From assembly GCA_017435185.1 (NCBI GenBank), contig JAFSFN010000129.1:1-22331 (forward strand): a stretch of 22,331 nucleotides of DNA, written 5' to 3'. Positions 15,168 through 22,331 of this stretch are shown in pieces. Within the stretch, counting starts at the first letter, position 1. The number at the start of each line of letters is the position of its first letter. The notes under the pieces are model-generated. The model searched no databases, was not told the DNA's origin, and saw only the letters and a list, made by a program, of their open reading frames with translations. The DNA comes from Clostridia bacterium (lineage in GTDB: Bacteria; Bacillota; Clostridia; Christensenellales; CAG-138). Both the position numbers and the translations under genes were made by a program.

Positions 15168-16502
15168 ATGGAAGCCGGTTATACCACAAGGGAGTCACTG
15201 CCGTTTAATATAGAAGCCGAAAAATCCATACTGGGAAGTATGCTCATACGCACAGAGGCGGCGGAAGCGGCCTGCGAGCAGCTCAAGGCAGAGGATTTCT
15301 ATGCGGCAAAGCATCAGGATATATTTGCCGTGATGCTTTCGCTGTATTCTCGCGGCAATGTTATAGACAGTGTTACTGTCATAGATGCACTTGACAGGGC
15401 AGGAAAACTCGAAAGTGCAGGCGGAGTTATGTATATAACCGAGCTTTCTTTGTCTACTCCCAGCGCGGCAAATGTAAGCCACTACATAAAGATCGTTGAA
15501 GAGAGAAGCATAATGCGCCGCCTTGTAAAAGCAGGCGGAGATATATCAAAAGATGCATTGGCGGCAGAAAAAACAGTCGATGTAATGCTTGATGATGCAG
15601 AGCGTGCAATATTCAATATTTCAATGAAGAAAAATCAGGACTCGCTCGTGCATATTGAACAGCCTGCTATTGACGCTTATTATCGCATGGGTGAAATAAT
15701 AAAACTCAAGGGCAAGCTCACGGGCATACCGACTCCGTTTACCGATTTGAACAAGCTTACATCGGGCTTGCAGCCGAGCGACCTCATAATAGTTGCGGGT
15801 CGTCCGTCAATGGGTAAGACAGCTTTTGCACTAAATCTTGCACAGCATGCTGCGGTTAAAGCGAACAGAACAGTAGTAATTTTCAGCCTTGAAATGTCGA
15901 GGGAACAGCTTGCAATGCGTATGCTCAGCAGTGAGGCAAACCTTGATATGCAGAAAGTAAAGACAGGTCAGACCGATGATGCGGATATAATCAGGGCATC
16001 CGAGGCGTTGGATCCGCTTACGCACGCAAACATCTATATAGACGATACGGCAGGCGTAGGCGTTGCCGAGGTCAGAAGTAAGTGCAGACGATTAAAATCC
16101 CGTGTGGGTCTTGACCTCATAGTGATAGACTATCTCCAGCTTATGCAGACAAGCGGAAAGTCTGATAACCGTGTTCAGGAAATATCCGAAATGACGCGAG
16201 CTCTCAAAATAATGGCGCGTGAGCTGAATGTGCCGATAATTCTTCTGTCACAGCTTTCCCGAGGCAACGAGAAGCGTGAAGGCAAGCGCCCCATGATGTC
16301 CGACCTTCGAGAGAGCGGGGCTATCGAGCAGGATGCTGATGTTATCATTCTTTTGCATCGTCCTGCGGTATATGACGAAACTGAGGATAATACTACTGAA
16401 GTCATAGTGGCAAAGCACCGTAACGGTCCCGTAGATACTGTCAAACTGATGTGGGTTCCTCAGTATGCGAAATTTACCGATAAATCGGACAGGGACGAAT
16501 AA
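15168..16502 (+). CDS. dnaB: Replicative DNA helicase (DnaB family, 444 aa)
   Basis: AAGGAG precedes ATG 15168. The enzyme is the hexameric 5'-3' helicase of the replication fork (called DnaC in Bacillus). The N-terminal domain starts LPFNIEAEKSILGSMLI. The RecA-type ATPase domain has Walker A GRPSMGKTA near residue 211, FSLEMSREQLAMRMLSSEA after it, and Walker B LIVIDYLQLM near 320. It also has LSQLSRGNEKREGKRPMMSD and the end motif ESGAIEQDADVIILLHRP. Length is normal with no intein. It is the last gene of the yybS-gdpP-rplI-dnaB operon; its loader is encoded 4.8 kb downstream. Confidence 0.97.
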   Translation: MEAGYTTRESLPFNIEAEKSILGSMLIRTEAAEAACEQLKAEDFYAAKHQDIFAVMLSLYSRGNVIDSVTVIDALDRAGKLESAGGVMYITELSLSTPSAANVSHYIKIVEERSIMRRLVKAGGDISKDALAAEKTVDVMLDDAERAIFNISMKKNQDSLVHIEQPAIDAYYRMGEIIKLKGKLTGIPTPFTDLNKLTSGLQPSDLIIVAGRPSMGKTAFALNLAQHAAVKANRTVVIFSLEMSREQLAMRMLSSEANLDMQKVKTGQTDDADIIRASEALDPLTHANIYIDDTAGVGVAEVRSKCRRLKSRVGLDLIVIDYLQLMQTSGKSDNRVQEISEMTRALKIMARELNVPIILLSQLSRGNEKREGKRPMMSDLRESGAIEQDADVIILLHRPAVYDETEDNTTEVIVAKHRNGPVDTVKLMWVPQYAKFTDKSDRDE

Positions 16503-16520
16503 AAATATAATATATAGCGA

Positions 16521-16550
16521 TTTACAAGACAAAAAAAGGTATTGTATAAT
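16521..16550 (+). promoter_or_regulatory. Promoter for the acyltransferase/ligase pair, embedded in the dnaB terminator
   Basis: TTTACA (16521-16526), an 18-base spacer and TATAAT (16545-16550). The predicted start near 16557 falls in the loop of the terminator hairpin, so the new transcript would carry only the right arm and could not terminate there. Confidence 0.6.
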
Positions 16551-16586
16551 AAACAGGTATTTATTATTCATACCTTTTTATTTTTA
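16533..16586 (+). terminator. Terminator of the dnaB operon
   Basis: AAAAAGGTAT (16533-16542) pairs with ATACCTTTTT (16570-16579). Inside it ATAATAAA (16546-16553) pairs with TTTATTAT (16560-16567), leaving a CAGGTA loop. T-rich sequence follows. Confidence 0.75.
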
Positions 16587-16602
16587 GGAGGAATCATTCA
16601 TT

Positions 16603-17475
16603 ATGGAAACTCGCAAGCGTCGCTGGGGCGATCGCAAGGACGGGTATCGCCTTCATGGGCTTGACCCAATGCATGCGTTCGTACCTTATCTTATGCCCAA
16701 CAGGGCAGACAATGAAGCCTTCATTCAGGAACAAGTGGATCTTACAAATCTGCTTGCGTATCTTGATAAGAAGAACGAAAATGAAACAGACTTCAAGTAT
16801 ACGATGTTTCATGTGATAGCGGCAGCTATTGTTAAGACAGTCGTTTTGAGACCGCATCTGAACAGATTTATAAAGGGCTGTCGTGTTTATCAGCGCAATG
16901 ATATATCATTGGCTTTCGTTGTCAAGAAAGAGTTTAATGATGAGTCGCATGAAGCACTTGCATTCATAAAGTTTGACGAAAACAGCACGGTGGACTCAGT
17001 GCATGAACTCATCAAAAAAGAAGTCAGAACTTGCAGAAGTGACAAGCTGGACAATTCTACTCAGGGCATGGATATGCTGTCAAAACTTCCTCGCTGGTTC
17101 ATGCGTATAGTCATGGCGATATTAAGACGCCTTGATTTCTATGGCAGAGTCCCCGACTCTCTTATAAAGACAGACCCGAATCATGCGACCGTATTTATTT
17201 CAAATCTCGGCTCAATAAAACTCAATGCAGGCTACCACCATCTTACAAACTGGGGAACAAACTCCGTGTTTATAGTAATAGGTGCAAAGCATAAGGCACC
17301 TTTCTATGATGATGACGGCAATGTAGAAATGCGCACAGTGCTTGAACTGGGCCTGACTCTTGATGAGCGCATATCAGACGGCTATTATTATTCAAAGTCT
17401 GTACAGCTTTTCAAGCACTTGCTCACACATCCCGAACTGCTTGAATTGCCTGCAAAGGAGGAAGTCAAAATATGA
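16603..17475 (+). CDS. E2/CAT-fold acyltransferase-like protein without the usual catalytic His (290 aa)
   Basis: AGGAGG lies 11 bases before ATG 16603. The protein is a stand-alone catalytic-domain relative of 2-oxoacid dehydrogenase E2 and chloramphenicol acetyltransferase: MFHVIAAAIVKTVVLRPHLN, then SLAFVVKKEFND, then FISNLGSIKLNAGYHHLTNWG, then GLTLDERISDGYYYSKSVQL. There is no lipoyl domain or subunit-binding domain. The active site normally reads H-x-x-x-D-G; here the segment near residue 253 reads ERISDG, so Asp-Gly is kept but Glu replaces His. I recall similar sequences in other Clostridia, so this may be a family trait. The stop overlaps the start of the ligase gene (ATGA), implying coupled synthesis and a shared pathway. 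The reaction is unknown. Confidence 0.8.
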   Translation: METRKRRWGDRKDGYRLHGLDPMHAFVPYLMPNRADNEAFIQEQVDLTNLLAYLDKKNENETDFKYTMFHVIAAAIVKTVVLRPHLNRFIKGCRVYQRNDISLAFVVKKEFNDESHEALAFIKFDENSTVDSVHELIKKEVRTCRSDKLDNSTQGMDMLSKLPRWFMRIVMAILRRLDFYGRVPDSLIKTDPNHATVFISNLGSIKLNAGYHHLTNWGTNSVFIVIGAKHKAPFYDDDGNVEMRTVLELGLTLDERISDGYYYSKSVQLFKHLLTHPELLELPAKEEVKI

Positions 17476-19181
17476 GCGAGATAAAAGCACCTTGGCTTGA
17501 TTTTTACGGTGATGTTCCGCACACGCTCGAATATCCTCACACTACCATGTTTGAAGAGATAGAGGCACTTGCAGAAAAATATCCCGACTATATTGCCTAT
17601 GATTTCATGGGCAAGAAGACCACATACAAACAGGCAATAGAAGACATAAAGGCATGCGCAAAAGCACTTAAAGCAATAGGCATAAAGGAAGATGAGCGTG
17701 TCACTATATGTATGCCCAATGCTCCGCAGGCAATATCAATGTTTTATGCGACTAATATGATAGGCGCAATATCCAATATGATACACCCCCTTTCAAGCGA
17801 GGGCGAAATAAAGTTCTATCTTGAAGATTCTTCCTCGGCGGCTGTGATAACACTTGACCAGTTTTACGGCAAGTTTATGGAAGTCGCAAAAATGACAAAG
17901 GTTAATAACCTTATCATCACAAGCATAAAAGACGCACTTTCGCCGATAATGAAGATTGGTTATGCGCTTACCGAGGGTAAAAAGATAGCTCCCATTCCTG
18001 CCGACACAAAAGCAATAATGTGGAAAGATTTCCTGAAAAAGGGCGAAACTATCAAGGGTGATTGCCGTGTGAAGCGCAAGCGTGAACAGGCGGCCGCAAT
18101 ATTATACAGCGGCGGAACCACGGGTACGACAAAGGGAATTTTGCTTTCAAACCTCAACTTTAATGCTTTAGGCAGACAGATAGTGGCAACAAATCCTGCG
18201 TTTATGCCGGGCGACAAAATGCTTGCCATAATGCCCATATTCCATGGCTTCGGTCTTGGCGTCAGTATACATTCAATGCTCGTTAACGGTGGCAGATGTA
18301 TTCTCGTGCCAAGATTTACACCTCAGACATATGCCGAACTGCTTAAAAAGCATAAGCCCAACTTTATTGCAGGTGTTCCAACTCTCTATGAAGCGCTTTT
18401 GCGTGTTGAAGGCGCTGATAAACTCGATTTGTCTGCTCTCAAGGGCGTATATTCGGGTGGTGACTCACTCTCGATAGAGCTCAAAAAGCGTTTTGATACA
18501 TTCCTGAAATCACATGGCTCAAAAGTAGAAGTTCGTGAAGGCTACGGTACTACCGAATGTGTTACCGCAAGCTGCCTTACTCCTTATAATATGTCACGCG
18601 AAGGCAGCATCGGCATACCGTTCCCCGATACTTTCTACAAAATAGTAGCTGTCGGTACGGAAAACGAGCTTCCCTACGGTGAAGAAGGCGAGATATGTCT
18701 TACGGGCCCCACAAGAATGATAGAATATGTGAACCATCCCGATGAAACGGCTCAGACGCTTCGCAAACACAGCGACGGCCAAGTTTGGCTGCACACGGGT
18801 GACATGGGCATGATGGACGAGAATGGCTTTATATATTTCAAACAGCGCATTAAGCGCATGATAATCACCAGCGGATACAATGTATATCCCTCGCAGATGG
18901 AAAATCTGCTCGATGCACATGAATATGTACATATGAGTTGCGTAATCGGTGTACCTGACCCGTACAAGATGCAGAAGATAAAGGCTTTCATAATGCTCAA
19001 ACCATCATATCAGCCTTCGGACAAGATAAAAGAAGAACTGTTTAACTACTGCCGAAAGAATGTCGCAAAGTACGCAATGCCATATGATATAGAGTTCCGT
19101 GACCAGCTTCCCAAAACACTTGTTGGTAAAGTTGCTTACAGACAGCTTGAGGAAGAAGAACTCAGTAAAATGAGTAAATAA
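17472..19181 (+). CDS. AMP-forming acyl-CoA ligase-like enzyme (569 aa)
   Basis: ATG 17472 overlaps the preceding stop by four bases, with AAAGGAGG just upstream. Members of this superfamily activate a carboxylic acid with ATP to an acyl-AMP and pass it to CoA or another thiol. Seen are the phosphate loop YSGGTTGTTKGILLS near residue 212, MPIFHGFGLGVSIHSMLVNGG after it, EGYGTTECV near 357, LHTGDMG near 441 and FKQRIKRMIITSGYNVYP near 455. The catalytic lysine lies in PKTLVGKVAYRQLE near 552. All core motifs are intact and the length is normal. The acid substrate cannot be predicted. Coupling to the E2-like gene suggests that the acyl product is handed to that protein. Confidence 0.92.
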   Translation: MSEIKAPWLDFYGDVPHTLEYPHTTMFEEIEALAEKYPDYIAYDFMGKKTTYKQAIEDIKACAKALKAIGIKEDERVTICMPNAPQAISMFYATNMIGAISNMIHPLSSEGEIKFYLEDSSSAAVITLDQFYGKFMEVAKMTKVNNLIITSIKDALSPIMKIGYALTEGKKIAPIPADTKAIMWKDFLKKGETIKGDCRVKRKREQAAAILYSGGTTGTTKGILLSNLNFNALGRQIVATNPAFMPGDKMLAIMPIFHGFGLGVSIHSMLVNGGRCILVPRFTPQTYAELLKKHKPNFIAGVPTLYEALLRVEGADKLDLSALKGVYSGGDSLSIELKKRFDTFLKSHGSKVEVREGYGTTECVTASCLTPYNMSREGSIGIPFPDTFYKIVAVGTENELPYGEEGEICLTGPTRMIEYVNHPDETAQTLRKHSDGQVWLHTGDMGMMDENGFIYFKQRIKRMIITSGYNVYPSQMENLLDAHEYVHMSCVIGVPDPYKMQKIKAFIMLKPSYQPSDKIKEELFNYCRKNVAKYAMPYDIEFRDQLPKTLVGKVAYRQLEEEELSKMSK

Positions 19182-19186
19182 AAATA

Positions 19187-19220
19187 AAGACTGTTTCTTT
19201 TTGAAACAGTCTTATTCTTT
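19187..19220. terminator. Bidirectional terminator between convergent genes
   Basis: AAGACTGTTTC (19187-19197) pairs with GAAACAGTCTT (19203-19213). T-rich sequence follows on both strands (ATTCTTT on plus, TATTTTTAT on minus), so it can end both the ligase and the convergent lipoprotein transcripts. Confidence 0.85.
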
Positions 19221-19238
19221 CCCCAAATACGATACGGT

Positions 19239-19904
19239 TTATCTGCTCAATGTAATATCAAAATCGTTTTTTGCTTTTGCAGTGAATGTGAAAGTGCGCC
19301 GTGTGCTTGAAGTTATCGAAGGCGTGCCAAGTGACGAGGTGACGGAGTAGTTATCAGGAACAGTTATTGAGATGCTGTGTTCAAAGTCTAAGTCGAGCAT
19401 ATCATTTTGGCGGAGCATTGCGTCGTTTAAGTCAGACAATTCGGAAATTGAATAGCTCATATAGAAAAATGCGCTTTCGCCTTTGCCGATTTCTATAGGA
19501 AGGGGAAGTGTGACTGCGTCCGACTGAGTTTCGGTGTTGTAGTTTGAAGAAATGCCGTTCACGGATATTGCGTGGATGGTGAGATTTGTGCAGGGTGAGA
19601 GCGAGAGAGAATATAAAGGCGCTTGGGATGAGTTGGTGTACTGCAAAAATAATTTGCCCGAGAAAGATAAACCGCCGCTTTCACTTTCTTTTAATTCGCC
19701 CTGTATATGATAACGGTTCGGCATATCCGTGAGTGTTTGAGACGACGAAAAGCCGCCTGCACTCGGTGTTGATGAGGTGGGTGTGGCGAGGTTGACAATT
19801 ATTGAATCATTGTTGTTATTCTCGTTGACTTGGTCTTGTGCAGAGCAGGAGCAGAGCATAAGAACGCAAAGAATGAAAACGAGCAGTTGCTTGGTCTTTT
19901 TCAT
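19239..19904 (-). CDS. Lipoprotein with a beta domain resembling the M1 aminopeptidase N-terminal domain (221 aa)
   Basis: MKKTKQLLVFILCVLMLCSC is a lipoprotein signal with Cys at about residue 20, followed by an Asn/Ser/Thr-rich linker to about residue 58. The remaining beta-rich domain has RYHIQGEL, then LSFSGKLFLQYTNSSQAPLY, SLSLSPC, ISVNGISSNY and VTLPLPIEIGKGESAFFYMSY. This alternation resembles the N-terminal saddle domain of M1-family aminopeptidases, but no HExxH zinc site or catalytic domain follows, so any resemblance is structural only. The start at 19904 has no ribosome binding site and lies seven bases after a good -10 element, pointing to a leaderless mRNA. It is monocistronic and convergent with the ligase gene. 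Function unknown. Confidence 0.75.
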   Translation of the reverse strand: MKKTKQLLVFILCVLMLCSCSAQDQVNENNNNDSIIVNLATPTSSTPSAGGFSSSQTLTDMPNRYHIQGELKESESGGLSFSGKLFLQYTNSSQAPLYSLSLSPCTNLTIHAISVNGISSNYNTETQSDAVTLPLPIEIGKGESAFFYMSYSISELSDLNDAMLRQNDMLDLDFEHSISITVPDNYSVTSSLGTPSITSSTRRTFTFTAKAKNDFDITLSR

Positions 19905-19911
19905 GTTGATA

Positions 19912-19940
19912 AGTATATCATAGCTTTAACAACTGCACAA
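19912..19940 (-). promoter_or_regulatory. Promoter giving a probably leaderless lipoprotein mRNA
   Basis: On the minus strand TTGTGC (19935-19940), a 17-base spacer and TATACT (19912-19917) with an extended -10 TGA before it. Only seven bases separate the -10 element from the ATG at 19904, so transcription should begin at or within a base or two of the start codon. Confidence 0.65.
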
Positions 19941-19975
19941 ATTTTCATACTATATAACAAATACAAATTATTTTG

Positions 19976-19984
19976 TGGTATAAT
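19976..19984 (+). promoter_or_regulatory. Extended -10 promoter of the dnaD-dnaC pair
   Basis: TGGTATAAT is a perfect extended -10 element; no good -35 element is found at the right distance. It lies about 52 bases before the DnaD-domain gene and is divergent from the lipoprotein promoter 36 bases away. Confidence 0.55.
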
Positions 19985-20036
19985 CTTAACTGAAGTGATA
20001 TGTGCTTCAAATTATGTTATGGAGGTGTAATGAAAA

Positions 20037-21257
20037 ATGCCGCAATGTGTTTTCTCAAAAAGTACAGCCGCAATGGACATTACGCCTGTTGAAAATCTGT
20101 TTTTGCTTGAGTTTATGCCGAATGCACCCGAAAATTATGTAAAGGTGTATCTTTTCGGACTCATGCAGTGCTATTCCGCCTTGTCTGATTCAGATGACAT
20201 GGCGATAGCTTTGGGCTTTGATGAAACACTTATAACCGAGGCGTTTGCATATTGGCAGGCAAAGGGTCTGGTAGACATAATAAGCACTATTCCGTTGATG
20301 GTTGAGTATAAAAGCGTTCGTGCGCTCGTTGCCAAGAACAGTACGGAGGAAGCAAGGCGAAGCGGCAAGTATGCACAGCTTGTCGCACAGTTGTCAGCAG
20401 AAATGGGCACACGCATGCTTTCGGGTGCAGAGCTTTCCAAAATATATGACTGGATAGAACTTTTTGACATGGATGAAGAGGCAGTGGTGCTGCTTGTTCG
20501 TCATTGTATTGAACGAAAAGGTATAAAGGTCAGCATTAAATATATGGATGCAGTGGCGCAGTCGTGGGCTCAGGCAAGAGTGCTGAGCAAAGAAGCTGCA
20601 ATTGAATATCTGGCACAATACGAAGAAATAACGAGCGGAGCGCAGCGCATATTGAAACGGTGGCGTTCAATGCGAATGCCCACTGAGGACGAGCTTGACC
20701 TTTACCGTACATGGACAATGGAATGGGGATTCTCCGATGAGACTATCGGTATGGCCTGTGCCGAAATGACAGGTGCACAGAAGCCGAGCTTCAAATACCT
20801 GAATTCCATACTTGAAACATTCCGTCAAAACGGCGTTTTCTCGGGAGATGGAGTGAGCGAATTTTTGAAGCAGCGTGATGCGGTGATTGAGCTTTCACGC
20901 ATGGTATTTTCAAGAGCAGGCATTAAAAAGACGCCTACTCAGCGCGAACGCGATCAGATAGAGGTGTGGACAGGCACCTGGTGTATGCCTGTCGAGCTTG
21001 TGCTTTTTGCTGCCGACAGCGTTAAGGATACTATGCCCACTTTTACGGCACTTAAAAAACAGGTCACGCTTTGGCATGATAGGGGAATCTCTACTGTTGC
21101 TTCCGCAAGGGAGGACTTAAAAAATCCGCAGCAGACGGCAGTAAGCACATATGGCACAAAGAAAGTGCCTATGTCGATGAACTATCATCAAAAACGATAT
21201 ACATCCAAGGATCTTAAAGATATGGGCATAGAAATATTCGGTGACGATGAGGAGTAA
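20037..21257 (+). CDS. DnaD-domain replication initiation protein (406 aa)
   Basis: GGAGG is 11 bases before ATG 20037; an ATG at 20030 is closer but opens only a 20-codon frame. DnaD/DnaB-type proteins of Firmicutes help load the replicative helicase at oriC and restarted forks. A winged-helix-like N-terminal region (about residues 15-95) includes YSALSDSDDMAIALGFDETL, the expected helix-turn-helix. Three segments then resemble the DnaD C-terminal repeat. They are YDWIELFDMDEEAVVLLVRH with a later IKYMDAVAQSW (about 137-180), YRTWTMEWGFSDETIGMACA with FKYLNSILETF (about 222-265), and VWTGTWCMPVELVLFAADSV with FTALKKQVTLWHDRGI (about 310-351). The loader gene follows after three bases, so the two act together. 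Confidence 0.88.
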   Translation: MPQCVFSKSTAAMDITPVENLFLLEFMPNAPENYVKVYLFGLMQCYSALSDSDDMAIALGFDETLITEAFAYWQAKGLVDIISTIPLMVEYKSVRALVAKNSTEEARRSGKYAQLVAQLSAEMGTRMLSGAELSKIYDWIELFDMDEEAVVLLVRHCIERKGIKVSIKYMDAVAQSWAQARVLSKEAAIEYLAQYEEITSGAQRILKRWRSMRMPTEDELDLYRTWTMEWGFSDETIGMACAEMTGAQKPSFKYLNSILETFRQNGVFSGDGVSEFLKQRDAVIELSRMVFSRAGIKKTPTQRERDQIEVWTGTWCMPVELVLFAADSVKDTMPTFTALKKQVTLWHDRGISTVASAREDLKNPQQTAVSTYGTKKVPMSMNYHQKRYTSKDLKDMGIEIFGDDEE

Positions 21258-21260
21258 TAC

Positions 21261-22196
21261 ATGATAATTACTCGTGAAATAAAAGAGGAATATGCAAAGA
21301 AACGGGCGTTGGCTCTTGCCGCGAGCGAAGAGCGTAAGCGTGCCGTGTTTGCGCTTGTTCCAAGGCTTGAACAGATAGAGGCGCTTCGGCGTGAGCTCAT
21401 TTTTGACATGGGGCTTAAGTTGCGCCTTGCCGATGATAAAGGTGCTGTCAGAAAAGAAGTCATGGAACATATAGCAATACTTGATGCCGAACAGACAGAA
21501 CTTTTCAAACAGTATGGAATAACTGAGGAATATCTTGCTCCTCAGTTTGAGTGTGCTCAGTGTAACGATACGGGCTTTGTCGGAGAATTTGAAAAACAAA
21601 TGTGCAAATGTCTCAAACAAAGACTTCTTGAACAGCAGTATGCGACATCGCACATAAGCGGAGCGGAGAGTTTTGAAACTTTCAACCTTGACATATTCAA
21701 AAAGCCCAGACAAAGGCAGTTGATGGAAGCTGTTAAAATGCAGATGGAAGAATATTGCGATAGCTTCCCCAACAACGATAAAAACGATATCTTGCTCATG
21801 GGCGATGCAGGACTTGGGAAAACGTTTTTGCTCAATTGTATTGCAAAGCGCTTGTCCGACAAAGGTTTTGGAGTTTTGAAACTCACATCGTATAACCTTA
21901 TAAACAATGTGCTCAAGAGCATGAGAGGTGAGCCTTTTGACTTTATATCTCCTGATTTGCTCATAATAGATGATTTGGGAACAGAGCCCATGATACCCAA
22001 TGTTACTCGTGAACATCTTTTTGCCACGGTGAATGAGAGGCAGAACGCTCATAAGCCTACGGTTATTGCAACAAATCTGCTTCCCGAAGAATTGCAGGAG
22101 GCATATGGCGAAAGGTTGTTTTCAAGGATAGTTGCACCAAGAATGACAAAGATAATCAAATTAACGGGAGACAATGTTCGTATTGCTGTCAAGTGA
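21261..22196 (+). CDS. Helicase loader, DnaI/DnaC-type AAA+ ATPase (311 aa)
   Basis: GAGGAG, inside the end of the DnaD-domain gene, precedes ATG 21261. The protein loads the replicative helicase onto DNA opened by DnaA or primosomal proteins. The N-terminal helicase-binding part includes a zinc site, CAQC near residue 98 and CKC near 114, as in DnaI. The AAA+ core has Walker A MGDAGLGKTFLLN near 180, Walker B LLIIDDLGTEP near 233, sensor 1 VIATNLLPEE near 269 and the arginine-bearing ERLFSRI near 284. Length equals the Bacillus DnaI type. Symbol is left blank because dnaC and dnaI naming differs between species. Confidence 0.93.
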   Translation: MIITREIKEEYAKKRALALAASEERKRAVFALVPRLEQIEALRRELIFDMGLKLRLADDKGAVRKEVMEHIAILDAEQTELFKQYGITEEYLAPQFECAQCNDTGFVGEFEKQMCKCLKQRLLEQQYATSHISGAESFETFNLDIFKKPRQRQLMEAVKMQMEEYCDSFPNNDKNDILLMGDAGLGKTFLLNCIAKRLSDKGFGVLKLTSYNLINNVLKSMRGEPFDFISPDLLIIDDLGTEPMIPNVTREHLFATVNERQNAHKPTVIATNLLPEELQEAYGERLFSRIVAPRMTKIIKLTGDNVRIAVK

Positions 22197-22225
22197 TTGA
22201 CACGGACTAACGAAACATATAAAAT
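22197..22225 (+). promoter_or_regulatory. Promoter of the nucleotide-sugar dehydrogenase gene
   Basis: A consensus -35 TTGACA (22197-22202) starts directly after the loader stop codon and is 17 bases from TAAAAT (22220-22225). Confidence 0.65.
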
Positions 22226-22256
22226 TTTAAGGATAGAATTATTTCGGAGGAAATCT

Positions 22257-22331
22257 ATGTGCTTGTATGAAAAAATAGTTGCAGGACAGGAAAAAATCGC
22301 TGTCGTAGGTCTTGGTTATGTCGGCATGCCC
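22257..22331 (+). CDS. Nucleotide-sugar dehydrogenase, N-terminal 25 codons only
   Basis: GGAGG precedes ATG 22257 and the frame is open to the window edge. The visible part is MCLYEKIVAGQEKIAVVGLG followed by YVGMP, the start of the Rossmann NAD-binding domain of UDP-sugar 6-dehydrogenases of the WecC/CapL/TviB kind, which oxidise UDP-N-acetyl sugars to uronates for polysaccharide synthesis. The short N-terminal extension before the Gly-rich loop fits that group. Which sugar is used cannot be decided from 25 residues. Confidence 0.75.
   Translation, partial: MCLYEKIVAGQEKIAVVGLGYVGMP

Noticed and set aside
20030..20092. 20-codon frame starting at the ATG nearest the ribosome binding site of the DnaD-domain gene
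   Set aside because: Spacing from GGAGG is only four bases, and the true gene starts at 20037; an upstream control peptide is possible but unsupported.
21117..22052. 311-codon minus-strand open frame
   Set aside because: It is antisense to the DnaI/DnaC-type loader, whose Walker motifs are clear; the frame has low-complexity Phe/Leu/Ser content.

Overview
The window looks like a stretch of a low-GC Gram-positive (Firmicutes, class Clostridia) chromosome. The right half carries the Firmicutes-specific order yybS - gdpP - rplI - replicative helicase (dnaB), followed a little later by a DnaD-domain initiator and a DnaI/DnaC-type helicase loader. Strong AGGAGG ribosome binding sites, sigma-A promoters, Rho-independent terminators and many lipoproteins fit that assignment. 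I cannot name the genus.

Left region (1 to about 9.2 kb) is accessory and partly decayed. On the minus strand a sugar-type ABC solute-binding lipoprotein runs off the left edge and is interrupted by one in-frame TAG. On the plus strand come two overlapping small zinc-ribbon genes, an orphan C-terminal gene fragment, a 405-residue lipoprotein, a tight operon (DUF6935-like protein plus three different lipoproteins), a lipoprotein broken by an internal deletion, and an SPFH/band-7 protein with C-terminal zinc ribbons. A GNAT acetyltransferase with a long structured leader lies on the minus strand. Zinc-ribbon, SPFH and lipoprotein genes together suggest an envelope-associated function, but this is inference.

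Middle (9.2 to 9.7 kb): two minus-strand tRNA genes, initiator tRNA-fMet then elongator tRNA-Met, share a clear promoter and a terminator. Base composition and codon use change here: hand-counted lines are about 53-60 % GC on the left and 37-50 % on the right. The left region may therefore be an island beside the tRNA genes, or the contig may be chimeric.

Right region (9.7 kb to end): transketolase with its own promoter and terminator; the yybS-gdpP-rplI-dnaB operon (membrane protein, c-di-AMP phosphodiesterase, ribosomal protein L9, helicase); an E2/CAT-fold acyltransferase-like protein translationally coupled to an AMP-forming acyl-CoA ligase-like enzyme; a convergent minus-strand lipoprotein that appears to be expressed from a leaderless mRNA; the dnaD-dnaC loader pair; and the first 25 codons of a nucleotide-sugar dehydrogenase at the right edge. 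No CRISPR array, rRNA, transposase or phage structural gene was found. The strongest items for follow-up are the E2-like/ligase pair with a substituted catalytic histidine, the promoter nested in the dnaB terminator, the leaderless lipoprotein, the composition break at the tRNA genes, and the odd T-stem of the initiator tRNA.
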